Below the pieces are notes generated by a model, which worked only from the letters and a program-made list of their open reading frames with translations, was not told the DNA's origin and ran no database searches. Positions 54,388 through 63,277 of a stretch of 64,000 bases of DNA are shown piece after piece; the stretch's first letter is position 1, and each line of letters begins with the position of its first letter. This DNA is from Tautonia plasticadhaerens. Lineage in GTDB: Bacteria; Planctomycetota; Planctomycetia; Isosphaerales; Isosphaeraceae. The stretch spans positions 4,216,001 to 4,280,000 of the forward strand of contig NZ_CP036426.1 in the NCBI RefSeq assembly GCF_007752535.1. The letters are read 5' to 3'. Made by a program: the position numbers and the translations under genes.

Positions 54388-54591
54388 ATGACAGCCGAAG
54401 AACTTCGGTCAGAAATCGATCGGCTCAAGCCCCGGATCAAGGACCTTAGCGACGAGTGGGACCGGAAAGACGCTGCGAACTATCAACCTCAACAGCTTGA
54501 TCCGATTGCGAACAGCATCGAGAGGCTCTCGACGAGACAAATGGATTGCGAGAAGAGGCTTCGTGAAATCGAAGGCCCGTCGGCTTATTGA
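54388..54591 (+). CDS. Small coiled-coil hypothetical protein in the low-GC island
   Basis: 67 residues from MTAEELRSEIDRLKPRIKDL; an upstream ATG at 54316 would add 24. Strongly helical and charged, with SIERLSTRQMDCEKRLREIE. Base composition is AT-richer than the surroundings, like the dGTPase gene it faces. Function unknown. Confidence 0.45.
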   Translation: MTAEELRSEIDRLKPRIKDLSDEWDRKDAANYQPQQLDPIANSIERLSTRQMDCEKRLREIEGPSAY

Positions 54592-55732
54592 CCAAATTTG
54601 CAAACACGTATTCTCAACGTGTACTCGTCTCGTATTCCCGCAATCCACGGCCCCACACCGTTGCCCTGGGTCCGAACATGAAGAGGGATCATCCATCGTG
54701 CCCCCCCGATTGGAATCTAGAGCCTGTCAAAGACAGTACCATGCCTAGAAACATAAAGGCGTTCGAACATTTTCGTGGCATATTCGTACGTCATTCCTGA
54801 AACGTAATCGCAAATGATTCGAAGGTAATCATTTGGGTCGTTTATTTCGGCTGCCTTTCTTCTAAACGCACCTCCCAGGAGGCTTGTCGGATCGGATTCT
54901 ATGGCTCGGAATAGGGCGAGGAGATTGATCTGATCACGATATTCCAACGTCTGTACACTCGGGGTCCGGATGATTCGATCTTGGATTACCCGCTGGAGAG
55001 CGGATTGGAATCTCTTCGCCTCCTCCAAGAAGACGGCCCTGTAATTCAGTAGAGGACAATCGAACGCATCATCTGCTCGAATCTCTACCAAAGCCACAAG
55101 GGCATTCACCAATGACCCTATCGCTCTTTTCCTGCGGGCTGAAGCGTCTGATCCCTCGCCGAAGAGCATTTCGGACAGTTCATTTATAGAGGGCATTTCC
55201 ACAGATTCCGCCCATGCCACATCGCACTCGTTAGCTACTGATTCCTCCCAGTCCTTGCGAGTAATGAGACGAAGGGCCACACCGTCCTCGAAGTCATGGA
55301 CCCCGTATGCGATTTCGTCGGCCACGTCCATGACGCTACAGTCAAGTGATTTACAATGTGATTTGCCGTGCTTTCCCGTCGTTCGTGTAGCTCCCGAATC
55401 GGTGACCTCCCAAGCGGTGGGGAGAGTATGCGATTGGAATTGTTCCCTGTCCTTGCTGGAGAGTGGTTCGAGAATCCATGAAACCCAATCAACTTCCGTG
55501 TCAAGATAGCATTTTGGTGGTTTCCACATTTGCCAGTTGATAGAGAACAGAGGCACCTGGCGAGGGACGGGTCTGCTCGCCACAGATGAATACGCAACAG
55601 GGTATTTCAGAACCCCCAGCAAAGTCCTCCGTGCTAGGTCCAATCCGTAACCCGGAGTGTGAGCCTCCAGACTGGTCAACAGCCGCAGGGTTTGCCCGTT
55701 GCCCTCGAAACCGACCTGCCCATCCCTCCTAT

Positions 55733-57359
55733 GCAGTAGTTTCCCCGAATCACTCCACCCCATCTCCGGCGGTGCGTAGCGTCTCCCCGCTACCCGCACC
55801 GTGAGGTGGCTCGGTCGGCCCCGGATTTCCCGCCTCGAACGCCCGTCGGCGTCGGATCGCTACCCGCCGACCCCGCCGACCCCGCCGCACGACCGCCTCG
55901 AACCGTCCTCCCGCCCTTCTCCCAGCCATTCCGACAGGAGCCGCCGGATTTCCGGGCCGTGCCGTCGCAGCAGTCGTTCGACATCGAGCACGCTCGGCCG
56001 GTCCTTCTTGCGGTTCCACGGCGGCCGGAACCACCAGCCCACCTCGCCGGCCGCCTCCAGCCGGAACTGGGCCAGCCGCAGCAGGCTCATCGTCACCCAC
56101 TGGGCCTGGCTCGTCCGCTCGATCGGCTTCCTCGTCCAGGCCCGGCACTGCTCCCATCCCAACCGCTGCTTTAGGTCTCGAAATCCGTCCTCCTGCCGGA
56201 AGCGGGCGGCGAACAACTCGACCATCTGAAGCCCGGTCAACTCCACGGCCGAGGTGACCAGGGCGAACCGCTTCTTGTACCCCTCGACGCAGGCGACGAC
56301 CGCCTTGATGGGCACCCCATGGCCGGCCACCCGCCACCGGCCGACGACCTCCTTCCAGCGGACCCGCCGCCGCCGGCCGTAGACCAGGGCGTGCCCCTCG
56401 TGCCACGGCCCGGACCACCGGCCGCCCCGGCGGGGCGGCTCCAGCTTCTTGCCCCACTTCGGCATCGGCCCCCGCTGCCCCTCGCGGCGTCCGGTCGGCG
56501 GCGGGGCGTGCAGCCGGGCGTCGTGCCGCAGCCGGGTCAGGAACTCGATGCGGGGCGAGTCGCCCTCGGGCGTGACCAGCGGCCGGATCACGCTCTTCAG
56601 GGCGTAGCCGCCGTCGAAGACGGCCAGGTGCCGCCCGCCGGTGATCCGGGCCTGCTCCCGGATCAGTTCCACGGCCAGTTCGCACTTCGTGCGGAAGCCC
56701 ACCTTCGGCCCGACGAACCCCGACCGGGCCGGCAGTTGCGACTTGCGGAAGTAGAGCCGTCCCGAGACCGGCAGGAACCAGGCGGGCCGACCGGGCTCAT
56801 CGAGCAAGGCCCCGAGCACGACCCAGTTATGGGCCCGGACGGTGGCGGCCCGGTTGGGGCAGCGGGCGGTGTACTCGTGGAACGTGCAGGTTCCCCAGAC
56901 GTGCTTGCCCGAGCGGTGGACCTTGGTGTCATCGACCGCCGGGGCGTGATAGCCGTGCCAGGTGCGGCCGGGGGCCTGCTCGACGAGCCGGGTCAGGCTG
57001 CGGGTGACGGCCCCGGCATCCCAGGCCCCGTACTCGGCGAAGCGTTCCATCGCCCGCCAGTCGGCCGGCCGGTCGAGGGCCAGGACCGACTGCGTGACGG
57101 TATGCTCCTCGACGTTGAGGGCCAGGCCGGTGACCCACTCGACGAAGCGGCGGTGTCCGGGCCGGTTGAAGGCCCAGGCGAAGCGGGCGAGCAGTGCTTG
57201 CCAGATCGACCAGAGCAGCGTAGCGTCGGTCATCGGGGCATCTCCTGGTGCGGGACCGGATGAGGTGGTGATCAACCCATCAAGGTCCGATCGGGAGATG
57301 CCCCGCTCAAGATGCAACAGGAGGCCGGTAGGAGTGCAGGTTTTCGGGGAAACTACTGC
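55733..57359 (-). mobile_element. IS701-like insertion sequence in dgt
   Basis: 1627 bp with 17-bp perfect terminal repeats (GCAGTAGTTTCCCCGAA and its complement) and CTAT target duplications (55729-55732, 57360-57363). Carries one intact transposase. Confidence 0.85.
55860..57233 (-). CDS. IS701/IS4-type DDE transposase
   Basis: 457 residues from MTDATLLWSIWQALLARFAW, preceded by AGGAG. The DDE_5-like core: PAVDDTKVHRSGKHVWGTCT (Asp), HLAVFDGGYALKSVIRPLV (Asp) and FAARFRQEDGFRDLKQRLGW (Glu in the Y/F-x-x-R-x-x-x-E-x-x-F-x-x-x-K region). Frame intact, so the element may be active. The family name is by resemblance. Confidence 0.75.
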   Translation of the reverse strand: MTDATLLWSIWQALLARFAWAFNRPGHRRFVEWVTGLALNVEEHTVTQSVLALDRPADWRAMERFAEYGAWDAGAVTRSLTRLVEQAPGRTWHGYHAPAVDDTKVHRSGKHVWGTCTFHEYTARCPNRAATVRAHNWVVLGALLDEPGRPAWFLPVSGRLYFRKSQLPARSGFVGPKVGFRTKCELAVELIREQARITGGRHLAVFDGGYALKSVIRPLVTPEGDSPRIEFLTRLRHDARLHAPPPTGRREGQRGPMPKWGKKLEPPRRGGRWSGPWHEGHALVYGRRRRVRWKEVVGRWRVAGHGVPIKAVVACVEGYKKRFALVTSAVELTGLQMVELFAARFRQEDGFRDLKQRLGWEQCRAWTRKPIERTSQAQWVTMSLLRLAQFRLEAAGEVGWWFRPPWNRKKDRPSVLDVERLLRRHGPEIRRLLSEWLGEGREDGSRRSCGGVGGVGG

Positions 57360-58202
57360 CTATGGGGGGAAGTCAAGAGTGCGTTGTTGAGCGCACGTTC
57401 ACCGCCATGGCCAAATGGTGGATGACCTAGTGTCCTGAGTCGGAAATCCGTTGAATAACCTTGCGCCCTCGCCGTTCGCCCGGTAGAGTCTCCCCAAAGG
57501 AGACCCCAACATGGCGCGACCGCTGGCCGAGCTGGTCCTGAGCGACGACGAGCGGCAGACGTTGACGACCTGGGCGAGCCGCCCCAAGAGCACCCTGCGG
57601 CGCGCCACCCGCGCCCGCATCGTCCCGGCCTGCGCCGAGGGGCTGGAGAACGAGGCGGTCGCCGCCAGGCCCCGCGTCTGCTCGGCCACCGTTGGCACCC
57701 GGCGGCGGCGGTTCGTCGAGCGACGCCTGGAGGGGCTGGCCGACGAGCCCCGCCCCGGCGCGCCGCGCACGATCGCCGACGCCGACGTCGAGCGGGTCGT
57801 CACCGGGACGCTGGAGACCAAGCCCGAGTCGGCCACGCACTGGAGTACCCGCGGCATGGCCGAGGCCGCCGGCATGTCCCAGACGGCCGTCGGGCGGATC
57901 TGGCGCTCGTTCGGGCTGAAGCCGCACCTCCGCGAGACCTCCAAGCTCTCGACCGACCCGTTCTTCGTCGCGAAGGTCCGCGACGTCGTCGGGCTGTACA
58001 TGAGCCCGCCGGAGCGGGCGATCGCCCTGTGCGTCGACGAGAAGAGCCAGGTCCAGGCCCTGGGCCGGACCCAGCCGCTGCTGCCGATGACGCCGGGGCA
58101 GGCCGGGCGGCCTACCCACGACTACGTCCGCAACGGGACCACATCGCTGTTCGCGGCCCCGAACGTGGCTACCGGCGAGGTGATCGGTCGGTGCCACCGG
58201 AG

Positions 58203-59490
58203 CAGGGCCAGCGCACACTAACATGTTAACGCAGCAATGACTTCCATCAGAAACGTGTCGCTCCAGCCGCAGCCGCGGCGCTTCATGGCCAGGCTCTGTC
58301 GCCGGTCGGGGTGCTGCTTGAGGAGCGACAATGTGAAGCGATACAGCCAGGTGATGTTCGCCCCCAGCACCCGCTGGCGGACCCGCGAGTCATCCTCCCG
58401 GAACGTCACGTCGAGCGACCAATGGCACGCGTTCTCCACGGACCAGTGGCCCCGCACCGCGCGGGCGAACTGCTCCGCGTCCACCGGCAGGCTGCTGAGG
58501 TAGTAGCGAATCTCAATGCTCTCTTCGCCTCCCTTCACCCGCCGCGACGTCACGACGCCGACCGACCTCAGCCCCTTCCACTCCGCCCGGCCGGGCAGGG
58601 CCGCCGGCGCTGGCAGGTGCAGGTAGGTCCGGTGCTCCTCGCGACCGTGCCCGCGCTCGCTCGTCGTCAGCTCCTCGGCCCCCTTGAGATCCCCCTCCAG
58701 CTGTTCGTCGATGTGCTCGATGACCGCCCGATGCAGCGCCTCGTGGTTCCCCTTCAGGGCCAACACGTAGTCGGCCTTGCCGCGGACTACCTCCTCGGCG
58801 ATCACCTTCTGCGCCCCCATCGCGTCGATCGTCACTACCCCGCCGCGGACGTCGATCCGCCTCAGCAGCTCGGGGATGGCCGTGATCTCGTTCGACTTCT
58901 CGCCGCACACCTCCTGTCCCAGCGCCAGGCCGTACTCGCCGGCCCAGGCGGTGACGATGTGCAGCGGGCCGAGGCCCTCCTTCGCGTCGCGGCTGCGGCG
59001 GGCCGTCTTGCCGTCGATGGCGACGACCGGCCGATCGACGCCGGTCGTGGCGATGGCCTCGTCGCGGAGGCGGGCGATCCAGGCGTTGAAGGCGGCCTCG
59101 AAGGCCGCGGGCTTGAGCGTCATCAGGATGCGGCGGAGGACATCCTTGCCGGGGATGCCGCGCGGCAGGTCGAGGAGGTCCATCAGGAGCCCCTCTTTGA
59201 GCTTCGCCCAGCGGGCGATGGCGGTGGGCCCGGCGGCGCCGGCGAGGACGGCCAAGACAGCGATGACCAGGACGCTGGGCAGCGGATGCCGGCGGTTGAT
59301 GTGGGAGCGGGGATCTTCCAGCATCGCGAACGATGCCACGATCTCGTCGAGCTTGCTGCGGGTGCCCGCCATCGCCGACCTCCGGCCACCGGGTCTGGTT
59401 CACGACACGGTGGACGGTATACCCGGGCAGCGGGGCGGGCGCAAGGCCGCAGAGCTTGCCGGATTGTTATAGAAGTGCGCGCTGGCCCTG
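58203..59490 (-). mobile_element. ISAs1 family insertion sequence nested in IS630
   Basis: 1288 bp, terminal repeats beginning CAGGGCCAGCGC at both ends, and a 10-bp duplication GCCACCGGAG (58193-58202 and 59491-59500), a length usual for ISAs1 elements. Youngest of the nested insertions. Confidence 0.9.
58218..59372 (-). CDS. ISAs1 family transposase
   Basis: 384 residues: FAMLEDPRSHINRRHPLPSV, VVAIDGKTARRSRD (Asp), VVTIDAMGAQKVIAEEVV with DYVLALKGNHEALH (Asp region) and RGHWSVENACHWSLDVTFRE (Glu). All ISAs1 hallmarks are present and the frame is intact, so the element is probably active. Confidence 0.95.
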   Translation of the reverse strand: MAGTRSKLDEIVASFAMLEDPRSHINRRHPLPSVLVIAVLAVLAGAAGPTAIARWAKLKEGLLMDLLDLPRGIPGKDVLRRILMTLKPAAFEAAFNAWIARLRDEAIATTGVDRPVVAIDGKTARRSRDAKEGLGPLHIVTAWAGEYGLALGQEVCGEKSNEITAIPELLRRIDVRGGVVTIDAMGAQKVIAEEVVRGKADYVLALKGNHEALHRAVIEHIDEQLEGDLKGAEELTTSERGHGREEHRTYLHLPAPAALPGRAEWKGLRSVGVVTSRRVKGGEESIEIRYYLSSLPVDAEQFARAVRGHWSVENACHWSLDVTFREDDSRVRQRVLGANITWLYRFTLSLLKQHPDRRQSLAMKRRGCGWSDTFLMEVIAALTC

Positions 59491-60281
59491 GCCACCGGAG
59501 GCACCGCGCGAAGGGGTTCCTGCGGTTCCTGGACGAGGTCCACGCCCGCGTCCCGCGCGAGCCGGGCGTGGAGGTCCACCTGGTGCTGGACCACTACGCG
59601 ACCCACGAGACGCCGGCGGTGGAGCGATGGTTCCTGCGGCCCCCGGAGTACCACCCGCACTTCACTCCGACCAGCAGCTCTTGGCTGAACCCGGTCGAGC
59701 GGTTCTTCGCGGAGATCACCGAGACGCGGATCCGACGCGGCGTGTTCCGCAGCGTGGCGGCGTTGGAGGCGGCGATCCGAGGGTACCTGGAGCACCACAA
59801 CGCGGACCCCAAGCCGTTCGTGTGGGCCGCAGACGCCGGCCTGATCCCCAACCGCATCAAGCGGGTTTGTAAACGGACTTCCGACTCGGGACACTAGGTC
59901 GTGAGCGAAGCAAATAGCCTCAAGTAAATCCCTGCGTGGGAACCAATCCGTCAACTCTTCCGTCTTGTTTTCCAACCTCGTCCCAATCCCAGTAGCGATC
60001 TGTGCGACCTCCATCGAATGAGTAAGTCGTGTCCTGTGAAAGTCTCCCTCGGTGATCCCTAAGACCTGAGTTTTCGCCTGGAGACGGCGAAAAGCTGCCG
60101 AATGGATGATTCTCGCTCTATCGCGATCGAATTCCGTGCGATCGTCTCCCTTCCGAGATGTCCTTTCTCCCCCGGGGCTACGGCGGTCTTCCCAGATCGC
60201 ACGATCATATTCCATCACATCTCTCCAGTGCTGAATGGTCAATGGTGGAGGATATCGTCGAGTAGGGGGTCGATCGACCCC

Positions 60282-61028
60282 TCACGGGCACTCGCAGACC
60301 ACCCGGAACCCGTACGGTGTGTACATCATGGAGAGGAACGACGCCATGAACCCGCCCTCGCCCCCGTCGTCGTCCTCGCCATGGTTGCCCAGCGACCCGG
60401 CGTCGGCCCGCAACTGGCGGCGGGCCGAACTGGTGCAGACGAGTTCCGTGGCCGAGGCCCAGCCGCCGCGCACGACCCGGAACGGCTCCTCGGCCTCGCT
60501 GTCGAGCTAGGCGCTCCCATCCGAGGGTGCGCCTTCGTAGTTGGGATGCCACACGTCTTCGCACTACTCGTCCACGTTGCCGTGCATGTCATGGATGCCC
60601 CAGCCGTTCGGGGGGTAGCTGCCCACCGGCGTCGGCCTCGCACGCTCCCCGCCGAACAATCCCGCCGCCTCGACCGCCGACTCCATCTCCCGGACGAGGG
60701 CGTCCTCGTCCTCGGGAGTGGGGCCGAACCGGTCGGTGAAGGGGGTGAAGTTGGCCTGGCCCGGCGAGAGCGTGTCCCCGAAGGCGTACCGTGTCATTGT
60801 CCCCGCCCGGCACGCATACTCCCACTCGGCCTCGCTGGGGAGCCGGAAGGCCCGGCCGTGCCCCTGGCAGAGGCGCTCGCAGAACTCCTGGCAGTCGAGC
60901 CAACTGGCCTGATCGACCGGCAGGCGCGAGTCCCCCCGGTGAATCGATGGATTGCCCCCCATCATGGCGGTCCCGATGCCCTGCCGCCCAGCAAATTCGG
61001 CCTCTTCCGCCACCTGGAGCTTATTCAC
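60282..61028 (-). pseudogene. Formylglycine-generating-enzyme-like (SUMF1) gene remnant
   Basis: Reads GGNPSIHRGDSRLPVDQASW, LPSEAEWEYACRAGTMTRYA (the SUMF1 hallmark), GWGIHDMHGNVDE, then TAG (60564-60566), CEDVWHPNYEGAPSDGSA, TAG (60507-60509), LDSEAEEPFRVVRGGWASAT and PYGFRVVCECP. Both TAG codons stand where the family has Trp (TGG). The usual N-terminal strands (GEFxMGS) are missing. SUMF1-like proteins oxidise sulphatase cysteines or act in other oxygen chemistry. This copy is dead unless amber codons are read. Confidence 0.75.
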
Positions 61029-61231
61029 GACCTCGACCTCCGGACTGGCGCATGGCCCAGATGGGAAGGGTTCTCCGGGATATTCGTGGGATCGCGCGCG
61101 GTCTTTTCAGGGATAGGCCACCACCGCCCGATGAAGAAGATCGTCCCGAAGGTACCAGAGTAGATCACCGGTCGAGGGAGGACGAGACCTTGCCCCCCAA
61201 CGATGCCGGCGAGCATGTCCCGAAAGGCGGC

Positions 61232-63175
61232 TCAGGGACGAGCCACCGGCCCGCCCCGAGCGGCGTCCTGCAACCGGCGGTTCCGCTCCACCTGGGCGTC
61301 ATGCTCCTCAAGGCCCAGAGCCCGGACCATCTCCCCGATCGGCGTCTGCGGGTCGTTCGACCAGAACAGCCCCAGGTCCTCCCTCGGCTCGTAGTGGTAG
61401 CCGACCCGATCCCCATACTCCTCTGTGAACGCCCTGCCGTTTCGGAGCGGGGCCGACCAGCCCAGGATGGCGTAGCTCAGGTCGATCTGGTGGACGAGGA
61501 CCCCCTCCGAGCCCTCGACCTGGGCGGCGACCAGGCCGGTCGGCTCGAAGACCGTGGCGTCCTCCCGCCAGGTGCTCGACACGACGTAGTAGCGGTTCCG
61601 GGCGGCTCTGGAGGCCGGCTGGGCGGTCGCCGGGCTGGCGCTGGGCCAGGCGACGACCTCGGCACCCTGCTCGGCCAGGGCCTCCCAGCCGTCGTCGAAC
61701 TGGATGTCCCAGCAAATCTGGATGCCCAGCCGGCCGAAGTCGCAGTCGAACACCGGGTACTCGTCGCCCGGCGTGATGCCGCCCTCCAGTTCGTCGGTGC
61801 CGAGCACGGCCACCGGATGGGCCTTGCGGTAGATGCCGGCCACCTCGCCCCGGCGGTCGAAGAGGGCGGCGGCGTTGGCGTAGGTGGTTCCCTGCGGCCC
61901 CTCCTCGGCGAGGTCCATCGGGGCGATGATGTAGGTCCGGTGTGTGCGGGCCAGGTCGGCGAAGGTCTCCCGGACCGGGCCGTCGAGGGGGATGGCCCGC
62001 TCGTGGGCCGGGCCCCGGCCGGAAGTGACGACCGTCTCGGGCAGGATCGCCAGGTCGAGCCCCTCGCCCGGATACTTTTCCTCAGCCCGGCGGGCCATCT
62101 CGTCGATCAGGCCACCCAGGGCCTCCAGCCGCTCGTCGAGGCCCGGATCGTCGCCGTAGGGGCCGAAGATGGCCGTGCCGACGACCACCTTGCGGGGCGG
62201 CTGGTCGGCCTTGGATGCCGATGTTAACTCGCCCGGCCCCTCGTCGTCCGACTGCCTCAGATGCTCGTCGAACCAGTCGGCGAAGGTCTCCACGTCCTTC
62301 GGCACGTCGGGCCAGCCATGGGCGGCCCCCTCCTTGACCACCAGCCTGGCCTCGACGCCGGCCTCCTGGAGCTTCTCGACGATCACCTCGGCCTGCTGGA
62401 TGGGGACCAGCTTGTCGGCATCGCCGTGGACGATCAGCGTCGGCGGGTCGTCCGGGCCGACGTGATTGACCGGTGAGATGTCCCTGCCGATCTCCAGGAC
62501 CCGCTCCTCCTCGGTGATCGTCACGAACTTGTTCTGCTGCGGGTCCAGTTCGTGGAAGTCGAACGGCGCCTTGAAGCCCTCCAGGATGCCCCGGCCCAGG
62601 GCGTTCTCGCCTGGCTGGCCGTAGTTGAGGAAGTCGGTGGGCGGGTAGAGGCAGGCCACGGCCTGCACCCGGCTCGACTCCCGGTCCACCGGGACCTTCG
62701 CGTCCGGATCGCCCTCGTCCCCGGCCACGCCTTGCATCAGCGACAGGTGGCCGCCCGCCGAGCCGCCGTAGATGCCGATGCGATTCGGGTCGATGCCGTA
62801 GTCCTCGGCGTGGTGGCGGATGAAGCGGACGGCGCGGTGCATATCCTGGAGGATTTCGGGGATGGTGAACTTCGGCTGGCTGCCGTGGACGACGGCGAAG
62901 ACCGTGTAGCCCCGACCGACCAGCGGCTCGATCAGGGGCAAGGGGATCGCCTCGTGTGCCGAGAACCAGCCGCCGCTGACGACCATGACGAGGCCGAGAC
63001 CGTTGGTGTCCTCCTCGGGGGTGAACACGTCCAGGGTCAGGGCGGTGCCGTGCTTGCGCCCGTAGATCACGTCCTCCTGGCGGGAGTAGGACGGATCGTC
63101 AGCAGCCCGGCCCGGCTGGGCAAGGGGTACGAGCAAGGTCGAGGCGAGCAGGATCGATCGGCAGAGGCGACTCAT
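61232..63175 (-). CDS. Secreted alpha/beta-hydrolase-nitrilase fusion
   Basis: 647 residues. Signal peptide (RSILLASTLLVPLAQPGRAA). Residues 30-310 are a BD-FAE-type alpha/beta hydrolase with VMVVSGGWFSAHE, the Ser139 elbow IYGGSAGGHLSL, D252 (HGDADKLVP) and H286 (AAHGWPD). Residues 328-610 are a carbon-nitrogen hydrolase with the triad E380 (ILPETVV), K451 (YRKAHP) and C488 (QICWDIQF). Two complete catalytic domains in one exported chain suggest a substrate with both an ester and an amide or nitrile bond, or sequential steps. The fusion reads through without a break. Confidence 0.85.
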   Translation of the reverse strand: MSRLCRSILLASTLLVPLAQPGRAADDPSYSRQEDVIYGRKHGTALTLDVFTPEEDTNGLGLVMVVSGGWFSAHEAIPLPLIEPLVGRGYTVFAVVHGSQPKFTIPEILQDMHRAVRFIRHHAEDYGIDPNRIGIYGGSAGGHLSLMQGVAGDEGDPDAKVPVDRESSRVQAVACLYPPTDFLNYGQPGENALGRGILEGFKAPFDFHELDPQQNKFVTITEEERVLEIGRDISPVNHVGPDDPPTLIVHGDADKLVPIQQAEVIVEKLQEAGVEARLVVKEGAAHGWPDVPKDVETFADWFDEHLRQSDDEGPGELTSASKADQPPRKVVVGTAIFGPYGDDPGLDERLEALGGLIDEMARRAEEKYPGEGLDLAILPETVVTSGRGPAHERAIPLDGPVRETFADLARTHRTYIIAPMDLAEEGPQGTTYANAAALFDRRGEVAGIYRKAHPVAVLGTDELEGGITPGDEYPVFDCDFGRLGIQICWDIQFDDGWEALAEQGAEVVAWPSASPATAQPASRAARNRYYVVSSTWREDATVFEPTGLVAAQVEGSEGVLVHQIDLSYAILGWSAPLRNGRAFTEEYGDRVGYHYEPREDLGLFWSNDPQTPIGEMVRALGLEEHDAQVERNRRLQDAARGGPVARP

Positions 63176-63277
63176 CGGCGACTCCCGAGGCTTTCCATCC
63201 GAGGGGGCTCGAACCAGATCAGAGCCTACATCGTCTGCGTGGAGATGGACAGGTCATGCGACCCCGGTGGCGGCCGG

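Larger units (their letters stand above)
57430..59894 (+). mobile_element. IS630 family insertion sequence, itself interrupted
   Basis: Flanked by TA (57428-57429 and 59895-59896) as is typical for IS630. Terminal repeats GTGTCCTGAGTCGGAAATCC and the complement of GGACTTCCGACTCGGGACAC differ at two bases. About 1.17 kb without the ISAs1 inserted at 58203-59490. It sits between His-Asp-Leu and Gly-His of the dgt HD motif. Confidence 0.85.
57511..59897 (+). pseudogene. IS630 transposase split by ISAs1
   Basis: First part 57511-58202: MARPLAELVLSDDERQTLTT, helix-turn-helix region, IALCVDEKSQVQALGRTQPL (Asp) to GEVIGRCHR. Second part 59501-59897: [32 protein letters not shown] (Asp), [19 protein letters not shown] (Glu) to RTSDSGH. 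Removing ISAs1 and one 10-bp duplication restores [10 protein letters not shown]. Confidence 0.85.
54717..60242 (-). pseudogene. dgt: dGTPase-like dNTP triphosphohydrolase, disrupted by three nested IS
   Basis: The N-terminal part (60242-59895) reads [40 protein letters not shown] and ICFAHDL. A middle piece (57428-57360) reads GHPPFGHGGERALNNALLTS. The C-terminal part (55732-54717) reads GFEGNGQTLRLLTSLEAHTP to HGTVFDRL. Removing IS630 (TA duplication) and the IS701-like element (CTAT duplication) rejoins AHDLGHPPFGHGGE and SPHRRDGQVGFEGN exactly in frame. This is the HD-type dNTPase that cleaves dGTP to deoxyguanosine and triphosphate; relatives limit phage by draining dNTPs. The gene is AT-richer than its surroundings, suggesting transfer. 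Confidence 0.9.

Noticed and set aside
16134-60566. Reassignment of TAG to a sense codon in this organism
   Set aside because: Recombinase-free genes such as padR partners and the transglutaminase fragments end at ordinary stops of all three types, and TGA and TAA also occur in frame in damaged genes, so a special amber code is not needed.
61025-61216. 63-codon minus-strand frame between the SUMF1 remnant and the fusion hydrolase
   Set aside because: No ribosome-binding site, no recognisable domain and unusual composition; it may only be decayed upstream sequence of the SUMF1 gene.
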